Assembly: GCA_910587035.1 (NCBI GenBank)
Contig: CAJUMQ010000046.1
Location: 1-8,992 of the forward strand
Length of the DNA: 8,992 nt
Direction: 5' to 3'
DNA from: an uncultured Desulfovibrio sp.
GTDB taxonomy: Bacteria > Desulfobacterota > Desulfovibrionia > Desulfovibrionales > Desulfovibrionaceae
Shown: positions 1 to 6,123 of the stretch, in pieces
Numbering within the stretch: position 1 is the first letter of the stretch
Layout: the number at the start of each line of letters is the position of its first letter
Made by a program: the position numbers and the translations under genes
Notes under the pieces: model-generated
Told to the model about the DNA's origin: nothing
Seen by the model: the letters and a program-made list of their open reading frames with translations, nothing else
Databases searched by the model: none

Positions 1-107
1 ACATTGGTTACTTCAATCTCCTTCTGCATTTCCTCAAGAGAACCTTCCGCGAGTTCACGAATCTGCGTTAAGTACTTTTCAAACTCCGGTTTGGTGAGTT
101 TTCCCAT
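1..107 (-). CDS. N-terminal fragment of a possible acyl-CoA dehydrogenase (runs off the left edge)
   Basis: Reading the minus strand from ATG at 107 gives 35 codons, open to the window edge. It begins MGKLTKPEFEKYLTQIRELA and continues with an acidic helix ending EIEVTN. The start is supported by a GAGAGG ribosome binding site a few bases upstream. The pattern (LTxxEFE, then xxRELAE, then xEIExTN) resembles the first helix of acyl-CoA dehydrogenases, where a similar segment leads into an FP and PEEYGG region. That is a resemblance in a short stretch, not proof. If right, it is a second acyl-CoA dehydrogenase, divergent from the CoA-transferase/CaiA/FixAB operon that starts 930 bp away. An unrelated helical protein remains possible because no catalytic or FAD-binding segment is visible. 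Confidence 0.6.
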   Translation of the reverse strand, partial: MGKLTKPEFEKYLTQIRELAEGSLEEMQKEIEVTN

Positions 108-171
108 CTTTGCCCTCTCATCTATAAAGATTGTAAAATTTTTCCCAAGCACTATTTTACTACTAAAACAT

Positions 172-193
172 GCTTGAACCGGCAAATTCAAGC
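172..193. promoter_or_regulatory. Inverted repeat upstream of the minus-strand gene
   Basis: Arms GCTTGAA (172-178) and TTCAAGC (187-193) are perfect complements around an 8-nt centre. The site lies about 65-85 bp upstream of the minus-strand start at 107, in a position suitable for an operator. The 7+8+7 geometry fits a dimeric regulator, but no regulator is identifiable and chance is not excluded in AT-rich DNA. Confidence 0.25.
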
Positions 194-502
194 TAAAGTG
201 AGTATTTCTATTAAAATTTTTAATATCCATCTTTGAAACGAACTCTGAAAAAAGGGCCATCCAGGATGTAACTATGTAAAATATCAAATAAAATATATTT
301 TTGAAAATGGTTGACGGCAAGATTTTGGCGCCAATTATTTTAATTTTTGGGATAAAATCTTTTGAAGATTATAGCGGAAGAAGCCCACCGGCCGGGAGTG
401 CATGATCATTTTTTGTCTGGCCTGTTTTTTCAGGTTGCTCTTGATCAAAAACAACTTTTTGGAACATTATTCTAATAAAATCATATAAATATAAAAAACA
501 CA

Positions 503-560
503 CAGCGCCGCCCGCGCAAGCGCGGAAAAACCGCGTTTTTTCCGCGAAGCGCCACGGCGT
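503..560. repeat. GC-rich hairpin cluster, possible diverged relative of the 152-bp repeat
   Basis: Within AT-rich surroundings there is a GC-rich patch with two overlapping hairpins. CCGCGC/GCGCGG lies at 512-517/520-525. A 10-bp stem CGCGGAAAAA/TTTTTCCGCG lies at 521-530/537-546 around the loop CCGCGT. The fourth hairpin of the two 152-bp repeats has the same loop, CCGCGT, closed by the same A/T run (GCCGAAAA/TTTTCGGC). Just beyond, ATGCTGTAGTGAG (about 573-585) loosely resembles the repeat end ATGCTATACTAG. A diverged or partial copy is possible, but overall identity is low. Confidence 0.3.
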
Positions 561-589
561 TTCACACTGATAATGCTGTAGTGAGCAAA

Positions 590-754
590 GTTTCCTCCAT
601 ATTCTCAATGGGGAAACAGCTCCAAGGGCATATTTCAGATGTGGAAATAGCGCGCTTTTTACACAAGGCTATAAAAATTTTTACCTGTACTTGTGAAATT
701 TTTGATAAACAAGCGATGCCGCAAGCTCTCGGAATACGCATGAGCATCCCCTGA
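590..754 (+). pseudogene. Possible remnant of a Crp/Fnr-like regulator
   Basis: A plus-strand open frame ending at the TGA at 752-754 encodes, from ATG 608, a protein-like stretch containing HISDVEIARFLHKAIKIFT and then CTCEIFDKQAMPQALGIR. The pattern (short helix, FLHKAIKIFT, CEIFDKQ) is reminiscent of the segment between the effector domain and the long dimerisation helix of Crp/Fnr regulators. No nucleotide-binding domain and no DNA-binding helix-turn-helix can be read around it, so if genuine it is a decayed fragment. The opposite strand is also open here (562-813) but does not look like a known protein. This is a weak, pattern-based call. Confidence 0.2.
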
Positions 755-811
755 AACGTTGCAGACGAATATCCGACCTTCCTTTGAATAATTTTTATTA
801 TTTCATTCAAC

Positions 812-854
812 ATATTGGTATTATTATATAATTTTTATATAATAATACCAATAT
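812..854. promoter_or_regulatory. Perfect 20-bp AT-rich palindrome with 3-nt centre
   Basis: The arms at 812-831 and 835-854 are exact reverse complements around TTT. Their outer ends read ATATTGGTATTATT and AATAATACCAATAT. A perfect 20-bp match is far beyond chance. The site lies 183 bp upstream of the CoA-transferase start in the divergent spacer. It could be a large operator, a cruciform or recombination site, or a bidirectional hairpin. There is no strong T-tract after it, and the stem is almost all A/T, which argues against an ordinary intrinsic terminator. Confidence 0.6.
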
Positions 855-971
855 ATTAGAATTTATTCCGCTGACTTTTTAAAAATCCGGTCGCACGCAT
901 TTGACCTTGCCGTCCATTTTTCAATTTTCAATATCAATATTGTTGTGCTGCCTTGCCCAGGCATTATCAAT

Positions 972-999
972 TTGACCTTCATCCCGTTTTAATTGTTAT
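972..999 (+). promoter_or_regulatory. Candidate sigma-70 promoter of the CoA-transferase/CaiA/FixAB operon
   Basis: TTGACC (972-977) and TGTTAT (994-999) are separated by 16 nt and lie about 40 bp before the ATG at 1038. The -35 box is good and the -10 box matches four of six positions. A second TTGACC occurs at 901-906 without an obvious -10 box. The -35 box is part of TTTGACCTT, which is also found at 900-908, so these could instead be regulator half-sites. Confidence 0.3.
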
Positions 1000-1037
1000 T
1001 TTTATCGCAATAACAGATACAACAGGGGGAAATCGGC

Positions 1038-2261
1038 ATGACAGGTCAAAAACCTTTGGCTGGGATAAGGGTTGTGGAACTTGCAACCTATGCGGCAGCG
1101 CCCGCGGCAGGCAGAGTGATGGCTGACTGGGGCGCGGAGGTTATCAAGGTTGAAGGTTTTGCGGGCGACCCTTACAGGCGTCAGGCTCCTGTCTTCAATA
1201 TTCCGTTAATGGAGGACGAAAATCTTTCCTTTGACATGACCTGCCTCAACAAGAAATTTGTCGCTGTCAATCTTAAAAACCCGGATGGCATGGAAGCTCT
1301 CCACCGTATTCTCAAGGATGCGGATGTACTCATAACAAGTTTTCGGCAAAAGGCTCTGGATAAGCTTGGTCTGAATTACCAAACCCTCCATGAGAAATAT
1401 CCGCGCCTGATTATGGGGCAGATGTTTGGCTATGGCGATACGGGTCCTGAAAAAGACACTGCCGGCTATGACGTGACCTGTTATGTGGCAAGGGGGGGAA
1501 TCATGGGTTCCTTCCATGAGCGCGGCACGTCGCCCATTAATGAGCCAAACGCATTTGGGGACTATCAAACGGCAATAACATTGGCGGCGGGCGTATGCGC
1601 CGCTCTGTATGCCAGAGAAAAGACAGGCCGGGGAGACAGAGTTGTAACTTCCCTTTTCCATCAATCGCTTTGGGCCATGTCGGTGCCGATCATGTCTTCT
1701 CAATATGGCAATCAATATCCCAAGTCGCGCATGGAAGTGGCCAATCCTTTCAATAATACCTATCGCACAAAAGATGATCGCTGGCTCATAATCTGTGTGC
1801 CGGATTATGATGTATATTTCCGCAAAATGATGACCATTTTGGGACGGGAAGATGTTTTCGAGGATGAAGACATCAACGCTATCGGCAATATTCTTGAACG
1901 CAATACCCAGTCCAAAGCCATAGCCTGCATTAGCGAAGCCATGTCGCAAAAGACTTTGGCCGAATGGCTTGAAATTTTCAAAAAGAATGATGTCCCCTGT
2001 GAAAAGGGCGCCCTCCCCGCTGAGGTGCTGGATGATCCCCAGGCATGGGCCATAGATGGTTTGCGCAAGGTCAAATATCCCAGTGGCAATGAAAGGATAA
2101 TCACCACTACGCCAGTTCGTTTTGAGAGCATGGGGAATCCCGAGGCCGTCATAGCGCGCGAGCTTGGCGCGGATACAAGACAAATCTTGAATTCAGTCGG
2201 CTATACGGACACCGAGCTTGAAAAAATGAAAGAACGTGGTGCGATAACATATCCTGATTAG
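1038..2261 (+). CDS. Family III CoA-transferase, FldA/HadA-like
   Basis: The 407-residue product transfers CoA between carboxylic acids and would act in the cytoplasm. It begins with the family III N-terminus (GIRVVELATY... APAAGRVMADWGAEVIKVE, about residues 9-39). It keeps the GDP turn at 43-45, the segment YPRLIMGQMFGYGDTGP (121-137), ARGGIMG (151-157), and FGDYQ (173-177) with D175 at the position of the catalytic aspartate that forms the acyl anhydride. The C-terminal LDDPQAWAIDGLRKVKYPSG also matches from memory the clostridial phenyllactate/2-hydroxyisocaproate transferases FldA and HadA, more closely than carnitine CaiB. Length is normal. The start follows AGGGGG with 8-nt spacing. 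As first gene of an operon with a CaiA-like reductase and FixAB, it probably activates the unsaturated acid using the saturated product's CoA ester. The exact acid is not readable from sequence. Confidence 0.9.
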   Translation: MTGQKPLAGIRVVELATYAAAPAAGRVMADWGAEVIKVEGFAGDPYRRQAPVFNIPLMEDENLSFDMTCLNKKFVAVNLKNPDGMEALHRILKDADVLITSFRQKALDKLGLNYQTLHEKYPRLIMGQMFGYGDTGPEKDTAGYDVTCYVARGGIMGSFHERGTSPINEPNAFGDYQTAITLAAGVCAALYAREKTGRGDRVVTSLFHQSLWAMSVPIMSSQYGNQYPKSRMEVANPFNNTYRTKDDRWLIICVPDYDVYFRKMMTILGREDVFEDEDINAIGNILERNTQSKAIACISEAMSQKTLAEWLEIFKKNDVPCEKGALPAEVLDDPQAWAIDGLRKVKYPSGNERIITTTPVRFESMGNPEAVIARELGADTRQILNSVGYTDTELEKMKERGAITYPD

Positions 2262-2325
2262 AATTTTGTCATCAGGGAATACAAGAACTTCAGGTGGTGA
2301 AAACAGAATTCCAATGGAGGAAAAG

Positions 2326-3471
2326 ATGGATTTCAGTCTGACGGAAGAACAGGAATTACTGCTGTCCAGCGTGCGTGAAATGATGGAAAGAGATTTTACT
2401 GATGACTATTTCCGCAAGTGTGATGAAGAACATCGTTTTCCTGTGGAATTTATGACCGCCATGGCCGAAAATGGCATTTCCCTGCTGGGCGTTCCCGAAG
2501 AATATGATGGAGTGCCGGCAGACATGCTTACCCAAATGCTGGTCATTGAAGAAATTGCGGCAATGGGCGGCACCGGCTATCTGCTCACAAATGCCTTGTG
2601 CGTGCATAATATGCTCGCCTGGGGCAGTCCCGAACAACTGGCGAAAACAGCGGAAAGCGCCCAAAAGGGTATACCGGGCTATTCGCTCCTGTTCACAGAG
2701 CCTCAGGCAGGTTCAGACAATAATTTATTGGCGACCACGGCAATCCGCAAAAACGGAAAGATATATCTCAACGGCCAAAAAACATTCATCACCGGCGCAA
2801 GGGATTTCCCCTACATGCTCGTTCTTGCCCGTGATGCCGAACCCAAAGATCCCAAACGCTGCTTTACCATGTGGTGGGTCGATCCCAATGCTCACGGAGT
2901 GAAGATCCAGGATTTGCACAAGATTGGCTGGCACCAGATAAGCAACTGCGAAGTCTATTTCGACAATGTGGAACTTGATGAGAAAGATATGGTGGGCCAG
3001 GAAGGTTATGGCTTTATCCATCTCATGAAAAATTTTGAAATAGAACGCCTGGTAATTGCCGCCTATTCCTGCGGCATGGCACGTTGCGCATTTGGCGATG
3101 CCGTTCGCTATGCGAATCAACGCCGGCAATTTGGGAAATCAATAGGTCAATACCAAATGATTCAGGAAAAACTTGTGGATATGGATATAAAACTCGAGAA
3201 TATGCATAATTATATTTGCAAAACCGCATGGCAATACGATGCGGATCAGTCCCTGCGTCTATCCTCGGCTCTTTGCAAACGTTATTGCGCCAGGGCCGCC
3301 GGCGAAGTTATCGACGCGGCCATGCAGATCATGGGCGGAGTCGGGTATACGGAAGATGTGCGCATTTCCAGACTTTGGCGGGACATACGCATAACAAGAA
3401 TGGCGGGTGGAACAGATGAAATAATGGTTTACATAGCAGCCCGTCAGATACTCAAGCAATACGAAAATTGA
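2326..3471 (+). CDS. CaiA-like acyl-CoA dehydrogenase / enoyl-CoA reductase
   Basis: This 381-residue flavoprotein is closest in my recollection to CaiA, crotonobetainyl-CoA reductase (380 aa). Visible features are MDFSLTEEQE at the start, PEEYDG (57-62), the FAD-contacting FTEPQAGSD (123-131), IYLNGQKTFIT (146-156), RYANQRRQFG (261-270), QIMGGVGY (334-341) and RLWRDIR (349-355). The usual C-terminal catalytic glutamate of medium-chain enzymes (EGT) is Gly here (G361 in AGGTDE). E240, in NFEIERLV, sits where isovaleryl-CoA dehydrogenase has its catalytic Glu. The start at 2326 is preferred because GGAGGA precedes it with good spacing. The frame is open upstream from a TTG at 2266, but that extension is not family-like. 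It follows the CoA-transferase by 64 nt. It probably reduces a 2-enoyl-CoA with electrons from FixAB. Confidence 0.88.
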   Translation: MDFSLTEEQELLLSSVREMMERDFTDDYFRKCDEEHRFPVEFMTAMAENGISLLGVPEEYDGVPADMLTQMLVIEEIAAMGGTGYLLTNALCVHNMLAWGSPEQLAKTAESAQKGIPGYSLLFTEPQAGSDNNLLATTAIRKNGKIYLNGQKTFITGARDFPYMLVLARDAEPKDPKRCFTMWWVDPNAHGVKIQDLHKIGWHQISNCEVYFDNVELDEKDMVGQEGYGFIHLMKNFEIERLVIAAYSCGMARCAFGDAVRYANQRRQFGKSIGQYQMIQEKLVDMDIKLENMHNYICKTAWQYDADQSLRLSSALCKRYCARAAGEVIDAAMQIMGGVGYTEDVRISRLWRDIRITRMAGGTDEIMVYIAARQILKQYEN

Positions 3472-3484
3472 GCGGAGGAAGAGC

Positions 3485-4252
3485 ATGAAAATACTTGTAT
3501 GCTGCAAGATTGTTCCCGAAGAACAGGATATAGTGATTCAAAAAGACGGACAATTGGATATAAGCCGCTCCGCAGCCAAAATAAGTCAATATGACCTTAA
3601 TGCCATTGAGTGCGCGACCCGGCTTGCGGGCGCTGATGGAGAAGTTGTGGCCCTTTCCGCGGGGCCGCGCAAATGGCTGGATAATACCAAAATACGCAAG
3701 GACATTCTTTCGCGTGGCCCGGCAAGTTTGCACCTTGTGATGGATGATGCCTTGGAAGGAGCCATGCCGGATACCACCGCTTCCGCGCTGGCCCTGGCCG
3801 CTCGCCGGATTGGCTTTGATCTTATTCTTTGCGGCGAGGGATCCGGCGATCTTTATGCCCAACAGGTAGGCCTGCTCCTTGGTGAAGATCTGAATGTGCC
3901 TAATATCAATGCCGTCAGTTCCGTGACTATTGAAAATGGCAATGTGGTTGTAGAGCGGAGTCTGGAACGGGAAATAGAAGTGCTTGAGCTGCCCTTGCCT
4001 GCTGTTCTTTGCGTTACCAGTGACATAAATGTACCCAAAATTCCCACAATGAAAGCTATTCTTGGCGCGGGGAAAAAACCGGTAGAAGTTTTTTCCTGCG
4101 CTGAGCTTGGTGTAAAAACGGAAAGTCTTTCCGACTATGTCTCCATAGTGGCTCCGGAAGGCCGGGAAAGAATGAATAAAATTTTTGAAAGCGACAGCGA
4201 TGAAAACATCGCATCTTTTATAGAGTTGGTGCGCAAGGTCGTACAAGCCTAA
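3485..4252 (+). CDS. fixA: Electron transfer flavoprotein beta subunit, FixA type
   Basis: The 255-residue protein matches E. coli FixA (256 aa) along its length. It has MKILVCCKIVPEEQDI at the start, KISQYDLNAIECA (32-44), CGEGSGDLYAQQVGLLLGE (116-134) and the ETF-beta signature region VPKIPTMKAILGAGKKPV (183-200). It pairs with the alpha subunit to carry electrons to the acyl-CoA dehydrogenase encoded upstream. The segment at 116-129 is the FixA variant and not the DGDTAQVG-type loop of well-known bifurcating beta subunits, so bifurcation cannot be read off directly. The ATG follows GGAGGAAGAGC and lies 13 nt after the dehydrogenase stop, so translation is probably coupled. FixC and FixX, the quinone/ferredoxin-linked partners in E. 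coli and nitrogen fixers, are absent from the window. Confidence 0.92.
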   Translation: MKILVCCKIVPEEQDIVIQKDGQLDISRSAAKISQYDLNAIECATRLAGADGEVVALSAGPRKWLDNTKIRKDILSRGPASLHLVMDDALEGAMPDTTASALALAARRIGFDLILCGEGSGDLYAQQVGLLLGEDLNVPNINAVSSVTIENGNVVVERSLEREIEVLELPLPAVLCVTSDINVPKIPTMKAILGAGKKPVEVFSCAELGVKTESLSDYVSIVAPEGRERMNKIFESDSDENIASFIELVRKVVQA

Positions 4253-4301
4253 ATCTTATACTTCAACAAAGCCGGTTTTATGTCGGCAAGGATACAAATA
4301 T

Positions 4302-5225
4302 ATGAGCAAATATCCTGTAGTTTATGTTGTGGCGGACAGACCTGAAGTCTTCGCGGAACTTATCCCCGGGGCTTTGGGATTGGGTGAAAGAGTGGAGGCA
4401 ATACTTGCGGGTCATCCCGCCAACGCTTCAGGAGTTTTTTCACTGGGAGCGGACAAATTGCTGACTATTGCGCCCAGAGAAAGAGAAATTTTTGAAAATT
4501 ACGCCCCAAGCATTGCCAAAGCCATTTCGGCCACGCCCAACGCGCTTGTCCTTTTGGCAGCGGATAAAAGAGGCAAAGCCATGGCCGCGAAGTTGGGAAA
4601 AGCTCTCAATGCCGCCGTAATAAATGATGTGAATACGTTTGATGAGGGGAAATCGGGTCATATGGTCTATGGCGGTCTTGCTCAGGGCACGGAGAAACCC
4701 GCGACTGACATCGTTGTCACCACAGTGGCGCCAGGCGCCTTTGAACAGGGAGAATTGGGGGAAGGCTCGGGTGAAACCGTTGCATTGGATTTTATTGAAC
4801 CGGCACATCCCATAACGTTGCGTGAAAAAAGGAAGATCAAAGCCTCTTCTGTAAATATCGGCAAAGCCAGGCGCGTTGTTGGCGTAGGCCGCGGTTTTGC
4901 CAAAAAGGAAGATCTGGCCCTGGCCCGTGCCCTGGCGGATGCCATCGGCGCGGAATTGGCCTGCTCCAGGCCCATTGCCGAAGGCGAGCACTGGCTTGAG
5001 AGAGAGCGTTATGTGGGTGTTTCAGGAGTTGCAATAAAACCCGAGGTCTATTTCACGTTGGGAATTTCCGGCCAAATTCAACATATGGTCGGCGCAAGAG
5101 ACTCGCGCACGATCATTGTGGTCAACAAAGATAAAAACGCGCCCATTTTTAAATTCGCTGATTATGGAATCATTGGAGATCTCTACAAGATTTTGCCGGC
5201 CCTTAAAAAGGCCCTGGGCAAATAG
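4302..5225 (+). CDS. fixB: Electron transfer flavoprotein alpha subunit, FixB type
   Basis: The 307-residue protein resembles E. coli FixB (313 aa). The N-terminal domain (1-170) contains LVLLAADKRGKAMAAKLG (82-99) and MVYGGLA (121-127). The FAD domain has VVGVGRGF (192-199), ELACSRPIAE (218-227), GISGQIQHMVG (254-264) and NKDKNAPIFKFADYGIIGD (275-293), the conserved ETF-alpha FAD fold. With FixA it forms the ETF serving the CaiA-like reductase. The gap from fixA is 49 nt and holds a small GCCG/CGGC hairpin; AAGGA precedes the ATG. The stop codon TAG (5223-5225) is also the first three bases of the 152-bp repeat, so the gene ends exactly at the repeat boundary. The C-terminus (ILPALKKALGK) aligns well with family members, so the protein does not look truncated. 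Confidence 0.93.
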   Translation: MSKYPVVYVVADRPEVFAELIPGALGLGERVEAILAGHPANASGVFSLGADKLLTIAPREREIFENYAPSIAKAISATPNALVLLAADKRGKAMAAKLGKALNAAVINDVNTFDEGKSGHMVYGGLAQGTEKPATDIVVTTVAPGAFEQGELGEGSGETVALDFIEPAHPITLREKRKIKASSVNIGKARRVVGVGRGFAKKEDLALARALADAIGAELACSRPIAEGEHWLERERYVGVSGVAIKPEVYFTLGISGQIQHMVGARDSRTIIVVNKDKNAPIFKFADYGIIGDLYKILPALKKALGK

Positions 5226-5374
5226 TACACAGAAACATCTAAAGTTTCTGTGTACTAGCCGCCATGCGAGAGCATGGCGCGGCGGCGTAGTCGCCGTGAA
5301 TGAGCCGAAAACCGCGTTTTTCGGCGAATGATCTTGACGCAAAATACGAAGTATTTTGTGTTATGCAGTACTAG
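5223..5374. repeat. 152-bp multi-hairpin repeat, copy 1
   Basis: This copy is 148/152 identical to 6171-6322 in the same orientation, and similarity stops abruptly at both ends. It starts TAGTACAC and ends GTACTAG. Hairpins in order: a 14-bp stem TAGTACACAGAAAC (5223-5236) with 5244-5257; GCCATGC/GCATGGC (5261-5278, GAGA loop); CGGCG/CGCCG (5283-5296); GCCGAAAA/TTTTCGGC (5304-5325); and CAAAATAC/GTATTTTG (5340-5358, GAA loop). It fills the whole gap between fixB and the convergent oxidoreductase, and its two ends supply both stop codons. It encodes no plausible protein. It is probably a MITE or REP-like element that may also act as a bidirectional transcription stop, since its last hairpin has T-rich 3' arms on both strands. 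Confidence 0.9.
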
Positions 5375-5925
5375 AGCGACGCGCCGAAGCGGAACGCCTC
5401 TTCAAGAACCGGCTTGCTGGCGACAGCGCCCGCTTCCATGACGCCTCCGGCCAGCACCTGTCCCTTGTCCGTCCAGTCCAGAAAACCGGTCAGCGCGTGA
5501 TAGTAGTCCAGCACGGGCTTCCAGTTGTCGGCGGAGTCCCCCTCGGCAGCCATGATCAGGGCGCATTCCTTGCGCGGGTTGGCATAGTTCGGATCGCATT
5601 CCGCCACGGCGAACAGGCGGTCAAACGCGGCCTTGAGCTGCGCGGACACGCTCCAGTAGTACATGGGCGATGCCAGCACGACCACATCGGCGCTCGTATA
5701 CGCGGGATATATCTTCCCCATGTCGTCCTTCTGCACGCAGGGGCTTGCGGCGTCCTTTCCGCCCTTCATGCAGCCCAGGCACCCGTGGATGGTCATTTTT
5801 TGAAGATCGAAACGGGTTACGACATGGCCGGCACTTTCCGCGCCTTTCATGAACGCGTCGCACAGTATGGCCGTATTGCCCTTCAGGCGGGGACTGCCGT
5901 TCAGAATGAGGATGTTTTTGCCCAT
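5371..5925 (-). CDS. Flavodoxin-fold NAD(P)H-dependent oxidoreductase (FMN reductase family)
   Basis: The 184-residue product is a cytoplasmic FMN-binding protein of the NADPH-dependent FMN reductase / iron-sulfur flavoprotein family. It has the phosphate-binding loop NGSPRLKGNT (9-18), the cysteine motif GCLGC (48-52), a third Cys at 63 in SPCVQKDDM, and the flavin-contacting SPMYYWSVSAQLKAAFDR (86-103). Iron-sulfur flavoproteins use four closely spaced cysteines. Here the third position is Gly55, so a normal 4Fe-4S cluster looks unlikely. The ATG at 5925 follows AAAGGAGAAAACTC, a strong ribosome binding site. The frame stays open upstream to 6186, but that part is GC-rich, Arg-rich and not family-like. 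It is convergent with fixB and ends at the repeat's CTAG. The substrate is unknown; a quinone, flavin or redox-stress role is possible. Confidence 0.9.
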   Translation of the reverse strand: MGKNILILNGSPRLKGNTAILCDAFMKGAESAGHVVTRFDLQKMTIHGCLGCMKGGKDAASPCVQKDDMGKIYPAYTSADVVVLASPMYYWSVSAQLKAAFDRLFAVAECDPNYANPRKECALIMAAEGDSADNWKPVLDYYHALTGFLDWTDKGQVLAGGVMEAGAVASKPVLEEAFRFGASL

Positions 5926-6097
5926 GAGTTTTCTCCTTTTTCTGCGGGGGATTTCCGCTTTTTTCGCAAGGACCGCCCGAGATGGCCACCGCCTCCGCAA
6001 GCGCCCCCCGTGGCGCTCGCAGCGGGAAGGAGCACGCCTTTTGCTGGGCCGCGCGGGCTGTCCGGCACCCTCGGCAAGGCGCGTCATGTTGGTGGAT
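5926..6097 (-). other. Leader region of the oxidoreductase gene
   Basis: About 170 nt separate the promoter/operator from the ATG at 5925. The GC-rich leader contains a 9-bp hairpin (5997-6005 with 6012-6020, one G-U pair in the minus-strand RNA, loop ACGGGG). I recognise no known riboswitch. It could be attenuator-like or simply untranslated sequence. Confidence 0.35.
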
Positions 6098-6123
6098 ATT
6101 TTTTTAGCGTCTGCTAAAAAAAT
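6098..6123. promoter_or_regulatory. Perfect 11-bp inverted repeat (operator candidate)
   Basis: Arms ATTTTTTTAGC (6098-6108) and GCTAAAAAAAT (6113-6123) surround a 4-nt centre. It begins directly at the -35 box of the minus-strand oxidoreductase promoter and covers the spacer and -10 region, so a bound repressor would block transcription. TetR-type repressors often use such palindromes, but none is intact in the window. The possible tetR-like fragment at 6122-6172 starts at the edge of the site. Confidence 0.5.

Larger units (their letters stand above)
108..1037. other. Long AT-rich divergent intergenic region
   Basis: This 930-bp stretch separates the minus-strand gene at 1-107 from the plus-strand operon at 1038. 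I see no convincing intact gene. Short open frames on the minus strand at 369-608 and 562-813 lack good ribosome binding sites and have unconvincing composition. The region holds a 7-bp inverted repeat at 172-193, a GC-rich hairpin cluster near 503-560, a possible degraded coding stretch at 590-754, a perfect 20-bp palindrome at 812-854, and the probable operon promoter near 972-999. The sequence TTTGACCTT occurs twice, at 900-908 and 971-979. The size and repeat content suggest a regulatory region plus decayed sequence. Confidence 0.6.

Noticed and set aside
562..813. An 83-codon minus-strand frame beginning MLNEIIKIIQ
   Set aside because: It has no good ribosome binding site, an odd Cys- and Ile-rich composition, and no recognisable family; it probably arises in AT-rich spacer DNA.
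940..962. A sigma-54 promoter resemblance around TGTGCTGCCTTGCC
   Set aside because: The -24 GG and -12 GC elements do not align at the required spacing.
1206..2183. A 325-codon minus-strand open frame inside the CoA-transferase gene
   Set aside because: It is the shadow of a gene with a conserved catalytic Asp and full-length family match, and it has no motifs of its own.
2266..2325. A 20-residue N-terminal extension of the CaiA-like protein from TTG 2266
   Set aside because: The ATG at 2326 has a strong GGAGGA site and gives the normal family start MDFSLTEEQ and length.
3452..4246. A 264-codon minus-strand open frame opposite fixA
   Set aside because: It is fully antisense to a clear ETF beta subunit and its translation shows no family features.
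5223..5257. The first hairpin of the repeat as a standard intrinsic terminator
   Set aside because: The stem is not followed by a T-tract, and it begins within the stop codon as part of a repeated element.
5356..6117. A 253-codon plus-strand open frame opposite the oxidoreductase
   Set aside because: The minus-strand frame carries the FMN-binding motifs and a good ribosome binding site; this one starts inside the repeat and has no motifs.
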